Assembly: GCA_003280655.1 (NCBI GenBank)
Contig: QCEK01000011.1
Span: 1 to 50,729, forward strand
Length of the DNA stretch: 50,729 nt
Reading direction: 5' to 3'
DNA from: Prochlorococcus sp. AG-355-O17
GTDB taxonomy: Bacteria; Cyanobacteriota; Cyanobacteriia; PCC-6307; Cyanobiaceae
The notes under the pieces are model-generated. The model was not told the DNA's origin. It searched no databases and saw only the letters and a list, made by a program, of their open reading frames with translations. A program made the translations under genes and the position numbers. Shown here one piece after another: positions 24,479 to 34,343 of this stretch (position 1 is its first letter; the number at the start of each line of letters is the position of its first letter).

Positions 24479-25846
24479 ATGTCTCACGAAATATTCATGC
24501 CTGCCTTGAGTTCTACTATGACGGAGGGCAAGATTGTGGAATGGTTGAAAAATCCAGGAGATAAGGTTGAAAGAGGTGAATCTGTCTTGGTTGTTGAATC
24601 TGACAAGGCAGATATGGATGTTGAATCTTTTCAAGATGGATATCTTGCAGCTGTTTTAATGCCTGCTGGCAGCACTGCACCAGTAGGAGAAACTATCGGA
24701 CTCATTGTAGAAAATGAGGATGAGATAGCTTCTGTTCAAGAACAAAATAAAGGTAATCAACCCGAAGTTTCTACTTCAGACCAACTTGAATTGGTGAGCA
24801 ACAAAACTGAAGAAAAACCACTTGCCCAAAGTGAAATTGTTGAAAAACAAGAAAAAGAAGTCGTTTTAAAGAGTGAAAAGGCAGCCCCATCTTTTAATAG
24901 TGATCAAATTAATGCTGCTACAAGTAATGTTTCTTCGAGGGTGATTGCATCTCCAAGAGCTAAAAAACTTGCCTCTCAAATGGGTGTTGATTTAGCAAAG
25001 GTTCATGGATCCGGACCTCACGGAAGGATTCAAGCCGATGATATTTTAAAAGCTAATGGCCAACCCGTCTCTGTACCATGGATAGGTGAAGGTGGTTCTC
25101 CTGCAAGTTTACCTGGTATAAATTTGGGAGTTGAAAGTAAACCAGAAACTTCAGGAAATAGTTTTGGTAATCCTGGAGAAACAGTTCAATTTAATACTCT
25201 TCAAAAAGCTGTAAATAAAAATATGGAATCTAGTTTAGATGTTCCATGTTTTAGGGTTGGATACTCCATCAACACAGATAAATTAGATAATTTTTACAAA
25301 AAAGTAAAACAGAATGGAGTGACTATGACTGCTTTACTAGTAAAGGCAGTTGCAAAGACACTAAAGAAACATCCTCAAGTTAACTCAAGTTTTTCAGAGA
25401 ATGGAATTTCTTATCCAGAAAATATAAATATTGCTGTTGCTGTCGCGATGGAAGATGGTGGACTAATAACTCCAGTTTTAAAAGAACCATGCAATACTGA
25501 TTTATTTGAATTGTCTAGGGAATGGAAAGATCTTGTGAAAAGATCAAGATCAAAACAATTAGAACCTAATGAATACTCTACGGGAACCTTCACTTTATCT
25601 AACCTTGGTATGTTTGGAGTTGATAGATTTGACGCAATTCTTCCTCCAGGTACCGGTGCTATTTTGGCTATAGCATCATCGAAACCTACTGTTGTTGCTA
25701 ATACTGATGGCTCAATATCCGTTAAAAAAATAATGCAAGTAAATCTAACAGCTGATCATAGAGTGATCTATGGAGCTGATGGAGCTTCATTCTTAAAAGA
25801 CTTGGCTTCCGTGATTGAAAATGAGCCAGAGACTCTTGTCTCCTAG
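24479..25846 (+). CDS. pdhC: Pyruvate dehydrogenase complex E2 (dihydrolipoamide acetyltransferase)
   Basis: E2 core of pyruvate dehydrogenase. The 455-aa protein has one lipoyl domain with the lipoylated Lys43 in VESDKADMDVESF, an acidic linker, the E1/E3-binding region SPRAKKLASQMGVDLAKVHGSG (key part quoted), a second linker, and the catalytic domain ending in the DHRVIYGADGASFL motif with the catalytic His. One lipoyl domain and this length are usual for cyanobacteria. A 219-bp leader precedes it. The lipB gene upstream supplies the lipoyl precursor. Confidence 0.95.
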   Translation: MSHEIFMPALSSTMTEGKIVEWLKNPGDKVERGESVLVVESDKADMDVESFQDGYLAAVLMPAGSTAPVGETIGLIVENEDEIASVQEQNKGNQPEVSTSDQLELVSNKTEEKPLAQSEIVEKQEKEVVLKSEKAAPSFNSDQINAATSNVSSRVIASPRAKKLASQMGVDLAKVHGSGPHGRIQADDILKANGQPVSVPWIGEGGSPASLPGINLGVESKPETSGNSFGNPGETVQFNTLQKAVNKNMESSLDVPCFRVGYSINTDKLDNFYKKVKQNGVTMTALLVKAVAKTLKKHPQVNSSFSENGISYPENINIAVAVAMEDGGLITPVLKEPCNTDLFELSREWKDLVKRSRSKQLEPNEYSTGTFTLSNLGMFGVDRFDAILPPGTGAILAIASSKPTVVANTDGSISVKKIMQVNLTADHRVIYGADGASFLKDLASVIENEPETLVS

Positions 25847-25852
25847 ATTTAA

Positions 25853-26977
25853 TTGAGTTCTCAAATTAATAAAGAAGAAAGAGATTATAAGCTCGAATCT
25901 TATGATTATTTACTTGATCCTACTTTAATTGCTAGTAAACCTTCAGCAATTAGGCATGAATCAAGATTGATGATAGTTAGAAATAGTGTTTTAGAAGAAG
26001 ACTGCTTAACTAATAAATTTACCAAGAATCTTTTAGAGGAATTTAGAAAAGGTGATCTTGTAGTTATTAACAATACTAAGGTAATGAAGGCAAGATTAAA
26101 GGTTGAATTGGAAAATGGGATGTTAGTAGAATTATTAGTCTTAGAAAGATCCCATGAATGTATTTGGTTATGTTTGGCAAAGCCAGCGAAAAAGTTAAAA
26201 ATAAATAGAAAAATAATATTAAAATCTCCTTCTGCACAAGATATTAATTTGATGGTTGAAGGGGTTGATGAAGAAACTGGAGGGCGATTTATTAAATTTC
26301 CTGAAAACATAACTGATCTCAATTCAATGAATGACCTTCTTGATAAATACGGGGAAATCCCTCTCCCGCCTTATATAAAAAATACCGAAGAAGAATCTTT
26401 TCATGAGAATAGTTATCAAACTGAGTATGCAACTAATCCAGGGGCCGTTGCTGCGCCAACTGCTGGTTTACACTTAAGCAAAAGTCTTATTTCCAATCTA
26501 AAAAAAAAAGGAGTAATAATTTTACCGATAACTTTGCACGTGGGTTATGGAACATTCAAACCAATTGATCAAGAAGATCTAAGTAACTTAAAACTTCATA
26601 AAGAATGGGTAAGTGTTAATAAGGAAGTAGTGGAGGAAATAAAAAAAATAAAGAAAACAGATAGAAGAATAATTGCTATTGGGACAACTAGCGTGAGAGC
26701 TCTTGAAAGTTGTTATTCTCATGAAATTAATGACTATATTCCCATAGCGAAGTACGTGGATTTAGTAATTAAGCCTGGTTATAAATTTAAGGTAGTTGAT
26801 GGATTATTAACTAATTTTCATCTTCCTAAAAGTTCATTATTACTTTTAGTAAGTGCAATGATTGGTAGAGAAAGATTATTAGATTTGTATAAAAAAGCCA
26901 TAAAAGAAAAATTTAGATTTTTCTCTTATGGCGATGCGATGTATATTTCACCAGATTCATTACTGGAGAAAAAATAG
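25853..26977 (+). CDS. queA: S-adenosylmethionine:tRNA ribosyltransferase-isomerase
   Basis: Makes epoxyqueuosine in tRNA. The 374-aa protein has the QueA signatures DYLLDPTLIASKPSAIRHESRLM near the start (in part), LLEEFRKGDLVVINNTKV, GAVAAPTAGLHLS and VGYGTFKP, then GTTSVRALES and LTNFHLPKSSLLLLVSA. The start is TTG, seven bases after pdhC; the next in-frame Met is far inside. Convergent with cysK, only 2 bp between. Confidence 0.94.
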   Translation: MSSQINKEERDYKLESYDYLLDPTLIASKPSAIRHESRLMIVRNSVLEEDCLTNKFTKNLLEEFRKGDLVVINNTKVMKARLKVELENGMLVELLVLERSHECIWLCLAKPAKKLKINRKIILKSPSAQDINLMVEGVDEETGGRFIKFPENITDLNSMNDLLDKYGEIPLPPYIKNTEEESFHENSYQTEYATNPGAVAAPTAGLHLSKSLISNLKKKGVIILPITLHVGYGTFKPIDQEDLSNLKLHKEWVSVNKEVVEEIKKIKKTDRRIIAIGTTSVRALESCYSHEINDYIPIAKYVDLVIKPGYKFKVVDGLLTNFHLPKSSLLLLVSAMIGRERLLDLYKKAIKEKFRFFSYGDAMYISPDSLLEKK

Positions 26978-26979
26978 AT

Positions 26980-27966
26980 TTAGGCTTTGACTGGTTCTTG
27001 AATGATTCCGCTTGGAACTTCAGTAAACATAATTGATGATAAATATCTCTCTGCTAAATCAGGTAGAACAACTACAATAGTTTTCCCTGCATATTCATCT
27101 TGTTCAGCTAATCTAACAGCAGCAGCGGCAGCAGCTCCACAAGATATTCCCACTAATAGACCTTCTTCTTTTGCTAATCTAAGAGCCATCTCTATTGACT
27201 CGTCATTTGTTACTTGTTCAACCTTATCAACAATTGATAAGTCAAGGTTCTTAGGAATAAATCCTGCTCCAATTCCTTGAATTTTATGAGGTCCAGATTT
27301 AACCTCTTCACCATTCATCGTCTGTGTAATAACAGGACTATGTGATGGTTCTACAGCGACAGAAGTAATATTCCTTCCCTTCTCTTGCTTAATGTATCTT
27401 GAAACTCCTGTAATTGTGCCGCCAGTTCCAACCCCTGCAACTAAAACATCAATTTCACCATCGCAATCATCCCAGATTTCTGGTCCAGTAGTTTTGAAAT
27501 GAATTTCAGGGTTTGCTGGATTATCAAATTGACCTGGCATGAAATATTGAGAAGGATTACTTTCTGCAATTTCTTTAGCCTTAGCTATTGCTCCAGGCAT
27601 ACCTTTAGATGCTTCTGTTAAAACAATTTCAGCACCCAACACTGCCATAACCCTTCTTCTTTCAATTGACATGGATTCTGGCATTGTAAGGATCAGTTTA
27701 TAACCTCTTGCTGAAGCAGTAAAAGCTAGGGCAATTCCTGTATTTCCAGAAGTTGGCTCAACAATAGTTTTATCTTTTGTAAGCTTCCCACTTTTCTCTG
27801 CATCCCAGATCATGTTTGCGCCAATCCTACATTTGACGCTATAAGCAGGGTTTCTACCTTCAATTTTTGCAAGTACTGTAGCTTTCGCGTTTTTAGTAAC
27901 TGATTTTAATTTTACTAATGGAGTGTTTCCAATAGCAAAACTGTTGTCCTCATAAATTTTTGCCAT
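26980..27966 (-). CDS. cysK: Cysteine synthase A (O-acetylserine sulfhydrylase)
   Basis: Forms L-cysteine from O-acetylserine and sulfide. The 328-aa protein has the PLP lysine in [11 protein letters not shown] (Lys45), the substrate loop [13 protein letters not shown], and the [16 protein letters not shown] phosphate-binding loop. Length is usual. It lies downstream of the two cystathionine-type PLP enzymes on the same strand, so it may be expressed with them, although about 80 bp separate them. Confidence 0.95.
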   Translation of the reverse strand: MAKIYEDNSFAIGNTPLVKLKSVTKNAKATVLAKIEGRNPAYSVKCRIGANMIWDAEKSGKLTKDKTIVEPTSGNTGIALAFTASARGYKLILTMPESMSIERRRVMAVLGAEIVLTEASKGMPGAIAKAKEIAESNPSQYFMPGQFDNPANPEIHFKTTGPEIWDDCDGEIDVLVAGVGTGGTITGVSRYIKQEKGRNITSVAVEPSHSPVITQTMNGEEVKSGPHKIQGIGAGFIPKNLDLSIVDKVEQVTNDESIEMALRLAKEEGLLVGISCGAAAAAAVRLAEQDEYAGKTIVVVLPDLAERYLSSIMFTEVPSGIIQEPVKA

Positions 27967-28050
27967 TTATACATTGAGAAAATATATTATAATACTACCT
28001 ATTATTCAGAAAAAGAGTATATAAGTTTCTATACGGTAAATACTAGGAAT

Positions 28051-29520
28051 TTAGAAATTATTGAGTGCTTCAGAAAAGCTTTTCCATAATTGATCTTGGT
28101 CTTCTAATCCAACTGATACTCTAATAAGGTGCGAAGGTATACCAAAACTTTCAGCCCAATCCAACTCGTCATAATGAGCTAGTAAAACATAAGGACAAAC
28201 TAGAGTAAATTTTGTACCTAAACTAGGTCCTTTAGATACTTGTAGAGAATCATAAAATTTCTTAGCTTTGTTTAGTCCTCCATTTAATTCAAATGATAAT
28301 AAGCAGCCGTATCCTCCATCAGAAGTAAGTAAAGAATTATAATTTGGACAATTTTCAGGATGGAAAATATTTTTAATCTCGCTATGGGTCTCTAATCTTT
28401 TTTTTAATTCTAAACATGCTTTATTTTGTTCAAAAACTCTTTCATTTACATCTCTACTAACTTTCTCTAGATAAACTATATCTCCATCGGAAAGTATTGG
28501 AATATTAATCTCGTTTAATGCATTTCTAAACTGATCAATCCATTTGCTTTTTGGATTTAGTATTAATGATCCGGCAAGAATATCACCACTACCTGAAAAA
28601 ATTTTTGTAAGTGAAGTAAAAACTATATCTGCATGTTCTATAGAATTTATATTTAAATTCGAACCAATTGTATCGTCAACAATTAACGGAATATTTAGCT
28701 TTTTTGCAATTTTTGAAATTTTTTTAATGTTTACACATTTGAGCATTGGATTACTTGGAAGTTCAATAATTAATGCTGATGGATTTATTCTTTTGATTTC
28801 TAATTCAATATCCGCGCAATTTTCTTCTGTAATTAACTTTGCTCCGTGAAAGATTTTCATTGGTAATTTAAGTACATCTACATATGGAAAACCAACTTGG
28901 AGTGTTGGTTTAGCTGGAAATAATTTATATATGATTTCTAATGATGTATGCAATGCAGACATTCCGGATGAAGTTAAGTGAATATCATTAGAGTCAATTT
29001 TTGTAGATTTAGAAATTCTATTTTTTATTCTTTGAGAACATTCATTTACGTAAGATTTTGGAGGGCAATCTTCAAGACCTAGTTCTATAGCGGCAGCTCT
29101 TGAAGATAGACCAAGACCAGTATGTTGCCAAAAATATTTTGCATAAATACTTCCTTCTTTTTCAGTTATTAAGAAAGCTAAATTATTTCTTTTTTCTATT
29201 AACGAGAATTGTTCAGAAGTATTTCTATCAATGTATTTTTTAGCTTTAAAAGCTATTCTTTCATTCGGATATGGCCAGATACTTTTATTGTTGTAGTAAT
29301 TTTGTTTTTTTACTTTTTCGCATAATCTTTTCAATATGGGGTTTAGCCCGAATCGTGGGTAAATGGACTTCAATAAATTCATACATTCTTGATCTTTTTC
29401 CTCGTAATTTATTACATCATTCCAAGTTGGTAATGCTACAGAAACAGCATGAATACTATCAGGAATTGCATATCCCAACTCTAAATTTTTCCATATAGGT
29501 TTTTTAAGTAAATCTCTCAA
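28051..29520 (-). CDS. Cys/Met-metabolism PLP enzyme, long type resembling fungal cystathionine gamma-synthase
   Basis: A 489-aa PLP-dependent transsulfuration-type enzyme. The C-terminal two thirds have the fold with the PLP lysine in FTSLTKIFSGSGDILAGS. The N-terminal extension (about 1-130) has IPDSIHAVSVALPTW, VINYEEKDQECM and IYPRFGLNP, a pattern that I recognise from fungal cystathionine gamma-synthases rather than from the bacterial MetB. Likely reaction: cystathionine formation from an activated homoserine and cysteine. It follows the other PLP gene by 3 bp. Confidence 0.78.
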   Translation of the reverse strand: MRDLLKKPIWKNLELGYAIPDSIHAVSVALPTWNDVINYEEKDQECMNLLKSIYPRFGLNPILKRLCEKVKKQNYYNNKSIWPYPNERIAFKAKKYIDRNTSEQFSLIEKRNNLAFLITEKEGSIYAKYFWQHTGLGLSSRAAAIELGLEDCPPKSYVNECSQRIKNRISKSTKIDSNDIHLTSSGMSALHTSLEIIYKLFPAKPTLQVGFPYVDVLKLPMKIFHGAKLITEENCADIELEIKRINPSALIIELPSNPMLKCVNIKKISKIAKKLNIPLIVDDTIGSNLNINSIEHADIVFTSLTKIFSGSGDILAGSLILNPKSKWIDQFRNALNEINIPILSDGDIVYLEKVSRDVNERVFEQNKACLELKKRLETHSEIKNIFHPENCPNYNSLLTSDGGYGCLLSFELNGGLNKAKKFYDSLQVSKGPSLGTKFTLVCPYVLLAHYDELDWAESFGIPSHLIRVSVGLEDQDQLWKSFSEALNNF

Positions 29521-29523
29521 TTT

Positions 29524-30687
29524 TCAGAATTTATTTAAAGCAAATAATATGTCCGAGATTAAATCGTTTGTATCTTCACATCCAATTGATAATCTGACAA
29601 GAGCATCATCTATCCCTAGTAAATTTTTTGTTTTGTCATCAACAGAAGCATGAGTCATCGTTGCAGGGTGACAAATTAGACTTTCAACTCCTCCAAGGCT
29701 TTCTGCTAGAGAGAAATATTTGAGAGATTTGCAAAATTTAAAAGTATCCTCTTTATTTAAATTTAATTTTAGGGTGATCATTGAACCTCCAGATTTCATT
29801 TGCGATTTTGCTAAATTAAATTGCGGATGTTCTTTATTAAAAGGGTAAATTACTTTACTAATAATTTTATGATTACCTAATTCTTCAGAAATAAATTCTG
29901 CACTTTTAGTTTGTTGTTCGATTCTTAAAGGAAGAGTTTTTACTCCTCTCGTAATGAGCCAACTATCAAAAGGAGATGGTTGAAGCCCGAGAGCTTTTTG
30001 AGAGAAAAGCATCTTACTATTCCATTCCTCATTATTTGTAAGTACTGTTCCGCCAAGTGCGTCACTATGTCCATTAATGAATTTTGTGGTGCTTACAAGC
30101 GATAGTGTTGCACCAAGGTCCAATGGTTTTTGAATAAGTGCAGTAGAGAAGGTATTGTCTACAACTACTGGTATTTCGAGTTTATTCGCTTCATCGCAAA
30201 TCGCCTTAATATCAAGTACCTTCAAAAGTGGATTAGTTGGACTTTCTAGCCATATCAAGGTTGGCTCGAAGTTTGAAATCTTTTTGACATTATTTTCGTT
30301 TGTAAAATCTGTGTATAAAACTTCTAGTCCAAATTTCTTGAAAACTTTTTCGAACATCCTCACTGTACAACCATAGAGATTTGACTCGCAGAGTATCTTG
30401 TCACCTGATTTCAGTGTTGATGAAATTGCAGTTACCGCGCTAATTCCAGATCCAAAAACTGTACAGTATTTAGAATCTTCTATTGATTTAAGGATGTTTT
30501 CTAGAATTCTAAAGTTGGGATTGCCTGATCTGGTGTAGTCGAAATTATCTTTATTTCCATGTTTGAAAGTAGATGTAGAAAAAATAGGAGGCATAACGCA
30601 TCCAGTTTCTTCAGCAAATGTTTCCCCATGGTGAATAGATAAGGTCTTAAAACCTGGCTTTTTTATATTATTTTCCTTATTTCCCAT
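29524..30687 (-). CDS. Cystathionine gamma-synthase/lyase family PLP enzyme
   Basis: A 387-aa Cys/Met-metabolism enzyme of ordinary length. Motifs: STSTFKHGN, YTRSGNPNFRILEN, the PLP-lysine segment LVSTTKFINGHSDALGG, and SLGGVESLICHPATMTH. Sequence alone does not separate synthase from lyase. First gene of the minus run to the long PLP enzyme and cysK. Together the three connect cysteine and methionine metabolism. Confidence 0.88.
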   Translation of the reverse strand: MGNKENNIKKPGFKTLSIHHGETFAEETGCVMPPIFSTSTFKHGNKDNFDYTRSGNPNFRILENILKSIEDSKYCTVFGSGISAVTAISSTLKSGDKILCESNLYGCTVRMFEKVFKKFGLEVLYTDFTNENNVKKISNFEPTLIWLESPTNPLLKVLDIKAICDEANKLEIPVVVDNTFSTALIQKPLDLGATLSLVSTTKFINGHSDALGGTVLTNNEEWNSKMLFSQKALGLQPSPFDSWLITRGVKTLPLRIEQQTKSAEFISEELGNHKIISKVIYPFNKEHPQFNLAKSQMKSGGSMITLKLNLNKEDTFKFCKSLKYFSLAESLGGVESLICHPATMTHASVDDKTKNLLGIDDALVRLSIGCEDTNDLISDILFALNKF

Positions 30688-30711
30688 TATTTTTTAAAAA
30701 TAAGAATTAAA

Positions 30712-30744
30712 TTAAATCTCTCATTTTTTAAAAGAGAGATTTAA
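30712..30744 (-). terminator. rpsD terminator hairpin
   Basis: TTAAATCTCTC and GAGAGATTTAA form a perfect 11-bp inverted repeat around an 11-nt loop, placed 20 bp after the rpsD stop. The stem is A+T-rich and lacks a strong T run, but it is the best end signal for rpsD. Confidence 0.7.
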
Positions 30745-30764
30745 TAATCCAAAGAAAAGTAGTA

Positions 30765-31373
30765 TTAAACTTTTCTTGAATAATATTCAACAACTAGTAG
30801 TTCGTTTATTTCAAGAGCCACCCACTCTCTATCGCATTTCCCATTTATTTTTCCCGTTAATTTAGGCTTGTCTAAATCAAGATGAGGTGGGACATTTGCT
30901 AAGCCAGGGAATTCTATATTACCTTCTACAAGTTTTTTGCTTGCTTTGTTTTCTTTAATTCCGATTACATCTCCTGATTTGCATTGATAACCAGCAATAT
31001 CAAGAACCTTTCCATTAACGGTTACATGGCCATGATTTACTAATTGTCTTGAGCCTGGAATGGTGCCTCCAAAACCCAATCTAAAACAAACATTATCAAG
31101 TCTGTTTTCTAAAAGTCTTAGTAGGTTAGTACCTGTAGATCCTTCTTGAGCTCTAGCTTTTTTCACATAACGTACTAGTTGTTTTTCAGAAACTCCATAA
31201 TTAAACCTAAGTTTCTGCTTTTCTTCTAGACGAATTGCATATTCTGATCGCTTGCGACGGGCTTGGCCGTGCTGACCTGGAGGATTAGACTTTTTTGAAG
31301 CTTTCCTGGTGAGACCTGGTAGTTCTCCCAAGCGACGCGAAACCCTTAATCTGGGGCCGCGGTATCTTGACAT
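30765..31373 (-). CDS. rpsD: 30S ribosomal protein S4
   Basis: Primary 16S rRNA-binding protein of the small subunit. The 202-aa sequence begins [20 protein letters not shown] and carries the S4 RNA-binding domain with [20 protein letters not shown] (in part), [13 protein letters not shown]. Length is usual. A single-gene unit with a terminator 20 bp downstream. Confidence 0.97.
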   Translation of the reverse strand: MSRYRGPRLRVSRRLGELPGLTRKASKKSNPPGQHGQARRKRSEYAIRLEEKQKLRFNYGVSEKQLVRYVKKARAQEGSTGTNLLRLLENRLDNVCFRLGFGGTIPGSRQLVNHGHVTVNGKVLDIAGYQCKSGDVIGIKENKASKKLVEGNIEFPGLANVPPHLDLDKPKLTGKINGKCDREWVALEINELLVVEYYSRKV

Positions 31374-31468
31374 AATTTTAAATTAAATAGAAAATTGCAA
31401 TAAATTGGATAATTGATTAAATTCAATTAAACTATTTACTACTTGAAATACTATTTTACATCATTAAA

Positions 31469-31705
31469 GTGTTCAAAACTATTAATAAATCAATTACTTC
31501 TATACTTCTTTTTATGATTTCGTTTTATCAAAAGTGGTTTTCTCCTTTTTTTGGACCAAGATGCAGATTTATTCCAAGTTGCAGCTCTTATGGATATGAG
31601 GCAATTACTAGACATGGTCCTTGGAGGGGTGGGTGGTTAACTTTAAAAAGATTAAGCAGATGTCATCCTTTAACTCCCTGTGGATGTGACCCTGTGCCTG
31701 ACTAA
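31469..31705 (+). CDS. yidD: Membrane protein insertion efficiency factor YidD
   Basis: A 78-aa short, basic protein that helps YidC. Visible marks: an N-terminal amphipathic segment, FYQKWFSPFFGPRCRFIPSC (in part), SSYGYEAI, and CHPLTPCGCDPVPD. Length is usual. The start is GTG. Followed 4 bp later by a glutaredoxin-like gene. Confidence 0.9.
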   Translation: MFKTINKSITSILLFMISFYQKWFSPFFGPRCRFIPSCSSYGYEAITRHGPWRGGWLTLKRLSRCHPLTPCGCDPVPD

Positions 31706-31709
31706 ATGA

Positions 31710-32012
31710 ATGAAAATATTTATTTTTGTTAGGCAGGGATGTTGCCTTTGTGATTCATTAAAAAACAAACTGGCAAAAATAAATCTTAATGAGTTATTCC
31801 CTAATCTAGAGGAGCTTAAGGAAATTGATATTGATAGGGTCGATTTATATAAAGATAAATATAAAAAATATGATTATGAAGTACCAGTTATTGCTGTTGA
31901 AAGAATTAGGTCCGAGGAGATCATAGAATTGCCTCGCACTTCTCCAAGATTAAAAGATGATCAATTAAAGAATTGGTTACAAAAAAATATTAGTACCATT
32001 CTGGAGAAATAA
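31710..32012 (+). CDS. Glutaredoxin-like (DUF836-type) thiol protein
   Basis: A 100-aa protein with the redox motif RQGCCLCDSL near the N-terminus (Cys-x2-Cys), then a beta-alpha-beta thioredoxin-like pattern with EVPVIAV. It resembles the short glutaredoxin-like DUF836 family. Substrate unknown. An earlier ATG at 31706 is in another frame and stops quickly. 9 bp before murE. Confidence 0.78.
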   Translation: MKIFIFVRQGCCLCDSLKNKLAKINLNELFPNLEELKEIDIDRVDLYKDKYKKYDYEVPVIAVERIRSEEIIELPRTSPRLKDDQLKNWLQKNISTILEK

Positions 32013-32021
32013 TTTTTTTCT

Positions 32022-33557
32022 ATGAGATCTATAAAATTACATAAACTTTTAGATTTGGTAGGAATTATTCCTTCATCAAATCTTATCGATCAAGATATCA
32101 ATAATATTTCTTTTAACTCTAAAGAAGTACAAAAAGGAACTTTATTTTTAGGAATGCCTGGTTTAAATGTTGATGGAGGAAAATTTTGTATTGAGGCAAT
32201 TGAAAATGGCGCAGAGGCTGCCATTATTGGCCCTGCTGCAAAACAGAAAATTGGATCTATTGATCGAAAAAGGATTTTGGTTATAGAGCATAATTTAGAT
32301 TATATTTTTGGTCAAATAGTCGCTGAGTTTTGGAATAGGCCTTCAAGAAAACTTAAACTTATTGGTGTTACTGGTACAAATGGAAAAACGACAATTACTT
32401 TCTTATTAGAATATCTTTTAAAAAAATTAGGGAAAAAGACTGCATTATTTGGGACCTTGTTTAATAGATGGCCTGGCTTCTCAGAAGTTGCCTCTCATAC
32501 AACTGATTTCGCCGATAAACTTCAAAAGAAATTAAATGCTGCTGTTGAGGCAGAATCTGAATTCGCGATATTAGAAGTAAGTTCTCATTCTATTGCTCAA
32601 AAGAGGATATCAGGATGCGAATTTGAGGCGGCTATTTTTACTAATTTAACTCAAGATCATCTTGATTATCACTCAGATATGGAATCTTATTTTCAAACAA
32701 AAAGAAAATTGTTTTTACCACCTTATTTAATAGAAAAGGATGGAATTTCTGTATTAAATCATGATGACCCTTGGATATCTAAATTATCATCTGATCTTGA
32801 AAAAAGATCTTCATTAGTGTCTACAAAGATTACTGAAAGTGAATTTAAAAATCATGATTTTTTTTTCGTAACAGATAAAAAATTTACTGAAAATGGCTCA
32901 ACCTGCATTTTTCATACACCCAAGGAAAAAATTCAACTTTTTGTTCCACTCGTTGGAGAATTTAATTTAATGAATGCGATTCAAGCAATAACAATATTGT
33001 ATAAACTTAATTTTTCTTTAAAAGATCTATCAAAGTTAATACGATCTTTCCCTGGCGCTCCTGGGCGAATGGAGAAAATAGAAATTGATAATGATGACGT
33101 TTCAAGATCACTTCCAACAGTAATTGTTGATTATGCCCACACTCCTGATGGATTAAAAAAAGTTTTGCAATCAATTAAAAAACTTTGTAAGGGAAAACTC
33201 ATTACTGTTTTTGGCTGTGGAGGAGATCGAGATCTTGGTAAAAGGCCTTTAATGGGATCAATAGCTGAAGAGTTTTCTGATCAACTTTTTATAACTTCAG
33301 ATAATCCAAGATCAGAAGAACCCCAAAAGATAGTAAATGATATTTTGATGGGTATAAAAAAAAGAGAAAAAATAACAATTGAGATTGATAGATTTAAAGC
33401 AATAAATGAATCTATTAAATTTGCCAATAAAGAAGATATTGTTTTAATTGCAGGAAAAGGACATGAAGACTACCAAATTCTCAATGATAAAGTTATTAAT
33501 TTTGATGATAGAAAAATAGCTTATAAATTATTAAAAGAAAAAAGAAAATCTCAATAA
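32022..33557 (+). CDS. murE: UDP-MurNAc-tripeptide synthetase MurE (meso-DAP adding)
   Basis: Adds meso-diaminopimelate to UDP-MurNAc-L-Ala-D-Glu in peptidoglycan synthesis. The 511-aa protein has the P-loop GTNGKTT at residues 118-124, the SSHSIAQKRI region, and the DNPR signature (in ITSDNPRSEEP), which marks meso-DAP specificity. Length is typical. Functionally linked to the class A PBP at 46952-48730. Confidence 0.95.
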   Translation: MRSIKLHKLLDLVGIIPSSNLIDQDINNISFNSKEVQKGTLFLGMPGLNVDGGKFCIEAIENGAEAAIIGPAAKQKIGSIDRKRILVIEHNLDYIFGQIVAEFWNRPSRKLKLIGVTGTNGKTTITFLLEYLLKKLGKKTALFGTLFNRWPGFSEVASHTTDFADKLQKKLNAAVEAESEFAILEVSSHSIAQKRISGCEFEAAIFTNLTQDHLDYHSDMESYFQTKRKLFLPPYLIEKDGISVLNHDDPWISKLSSDLEKRSSLVSTKITESEFKNHDFFFVTDKKFTENGSTCIFHTPKEKIQLFVPLVGEFNLMNAIQAITILYKLNFSLKDLSKLIRSFPGAPGRMEKIEIDNDDVSRSLPTVIVDYAHTPDGLKKVLQSIKKLCKGKLITVFGCGGDRDLGKRPLMGSIAEEFSDQLFITSDNPRSEEPQKIVNDILMGIKKREKITIEIDRFKAINESIKFANKEDIVLIAGKGHEDYQILNDKVINFDDRKIAYKLLKEKRKSQ

Positions 33558-33638
33558 AATTTCCCAATCAAATAAGAAAGATCTTTACGCAAATCACAGG
33601 AAAAGTTTCTTAGAATTGAATGAGTTATTTTTAATAAA

Positions 33639-34343
33639 ATGAAGGGCTTAGCCTTAGTTGTAGGCGCAGGTGGAATTGGAACCCAAATAGCTAAAGATCT
33701 CAGTGAAAGTGAAAAAGATTTAGAAGTTGTTTTGTGCGGAAGAAAAAGTGAATTTAATTCTTTTTGGGAATTAGATATAGAGGATTCTCAATCCCTTTTG
33801 CAGTTGAAAAATAAATTATCAAATCAGCCTTCAAAATTAAGGCTAGTTGTTAATGCTACAGGTAGACTTCATAGTGATTCACTTCAACCAGAAAAAAGAT
33901 TACAACATCTTGATAAAAAAAATATGATGGAAAGTTTTTCAATAAACGCCTTTTCTCCTATTTTATTAGCTAAAGCGATTGAAGAATTTATACCAAAAGA
34001 TTTGGATTTTAATTTTGCAAGTATAAGTGCAAGAGTTGGTAGCATTGGAGATAATCAAACTGGAGGTTGGTATTCATATAGAGCTGCAAAATCTGCGCAA
34101 AATCAGTTTTTTAAATCTTTAAGTATTGAATGGGCTAGACGTTTCCCAAAGGCTACTATCACATTGCTTCATCCAGGAACAGTAGATACTGATTTATCTA
34201 GACCTTTTCATAAATTTGTGCCAGAACATAAATTATTTAGTAAAGAAAAATCCTCCCAATTTTTGATCAATATTATTAAAAATCAATCCCCGGAATGTAC
34301 TGGAAAATTTATTGCTTGGGATAGCTCAGAAATACCCTGGTAA
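33639..34343 (+). CDS. Short-chain dehydrogenase/reductase
   Basis: A 234-aa NAD(P)-dependent oxidoreductase with the GAGGIG cofactor loop (9-14), NATG near residue 70, and the catalytic Tyr-x3-Lys as YSYRAAK. It resembles C-factor-like SDRs. Substrate unknown. Convergent with the C-S lyase gene, overlapping its end by 18 bp. Confidence 0.82.
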   Translation: MKGLALVVGAGGIGTQIAKDLSESEKDLEVVLCGRKSEFNSFWELDIEDSQSLLQLKNKLSNQPSKLRLVVNATGRLHSDSLQPEKRLQHLDKKNMMESFSINAFSPILLAKAIEEFIPKDLDFNFASISARVGSIGDNQTGGWYSYRAAKSAQNQFFKSLSIEWARRFPKATITLLHPGTVDTDLSRPFHKFVPEHKLFSKEKSSQFLINIIKNQSPECTGKFIAWDSSEIPW

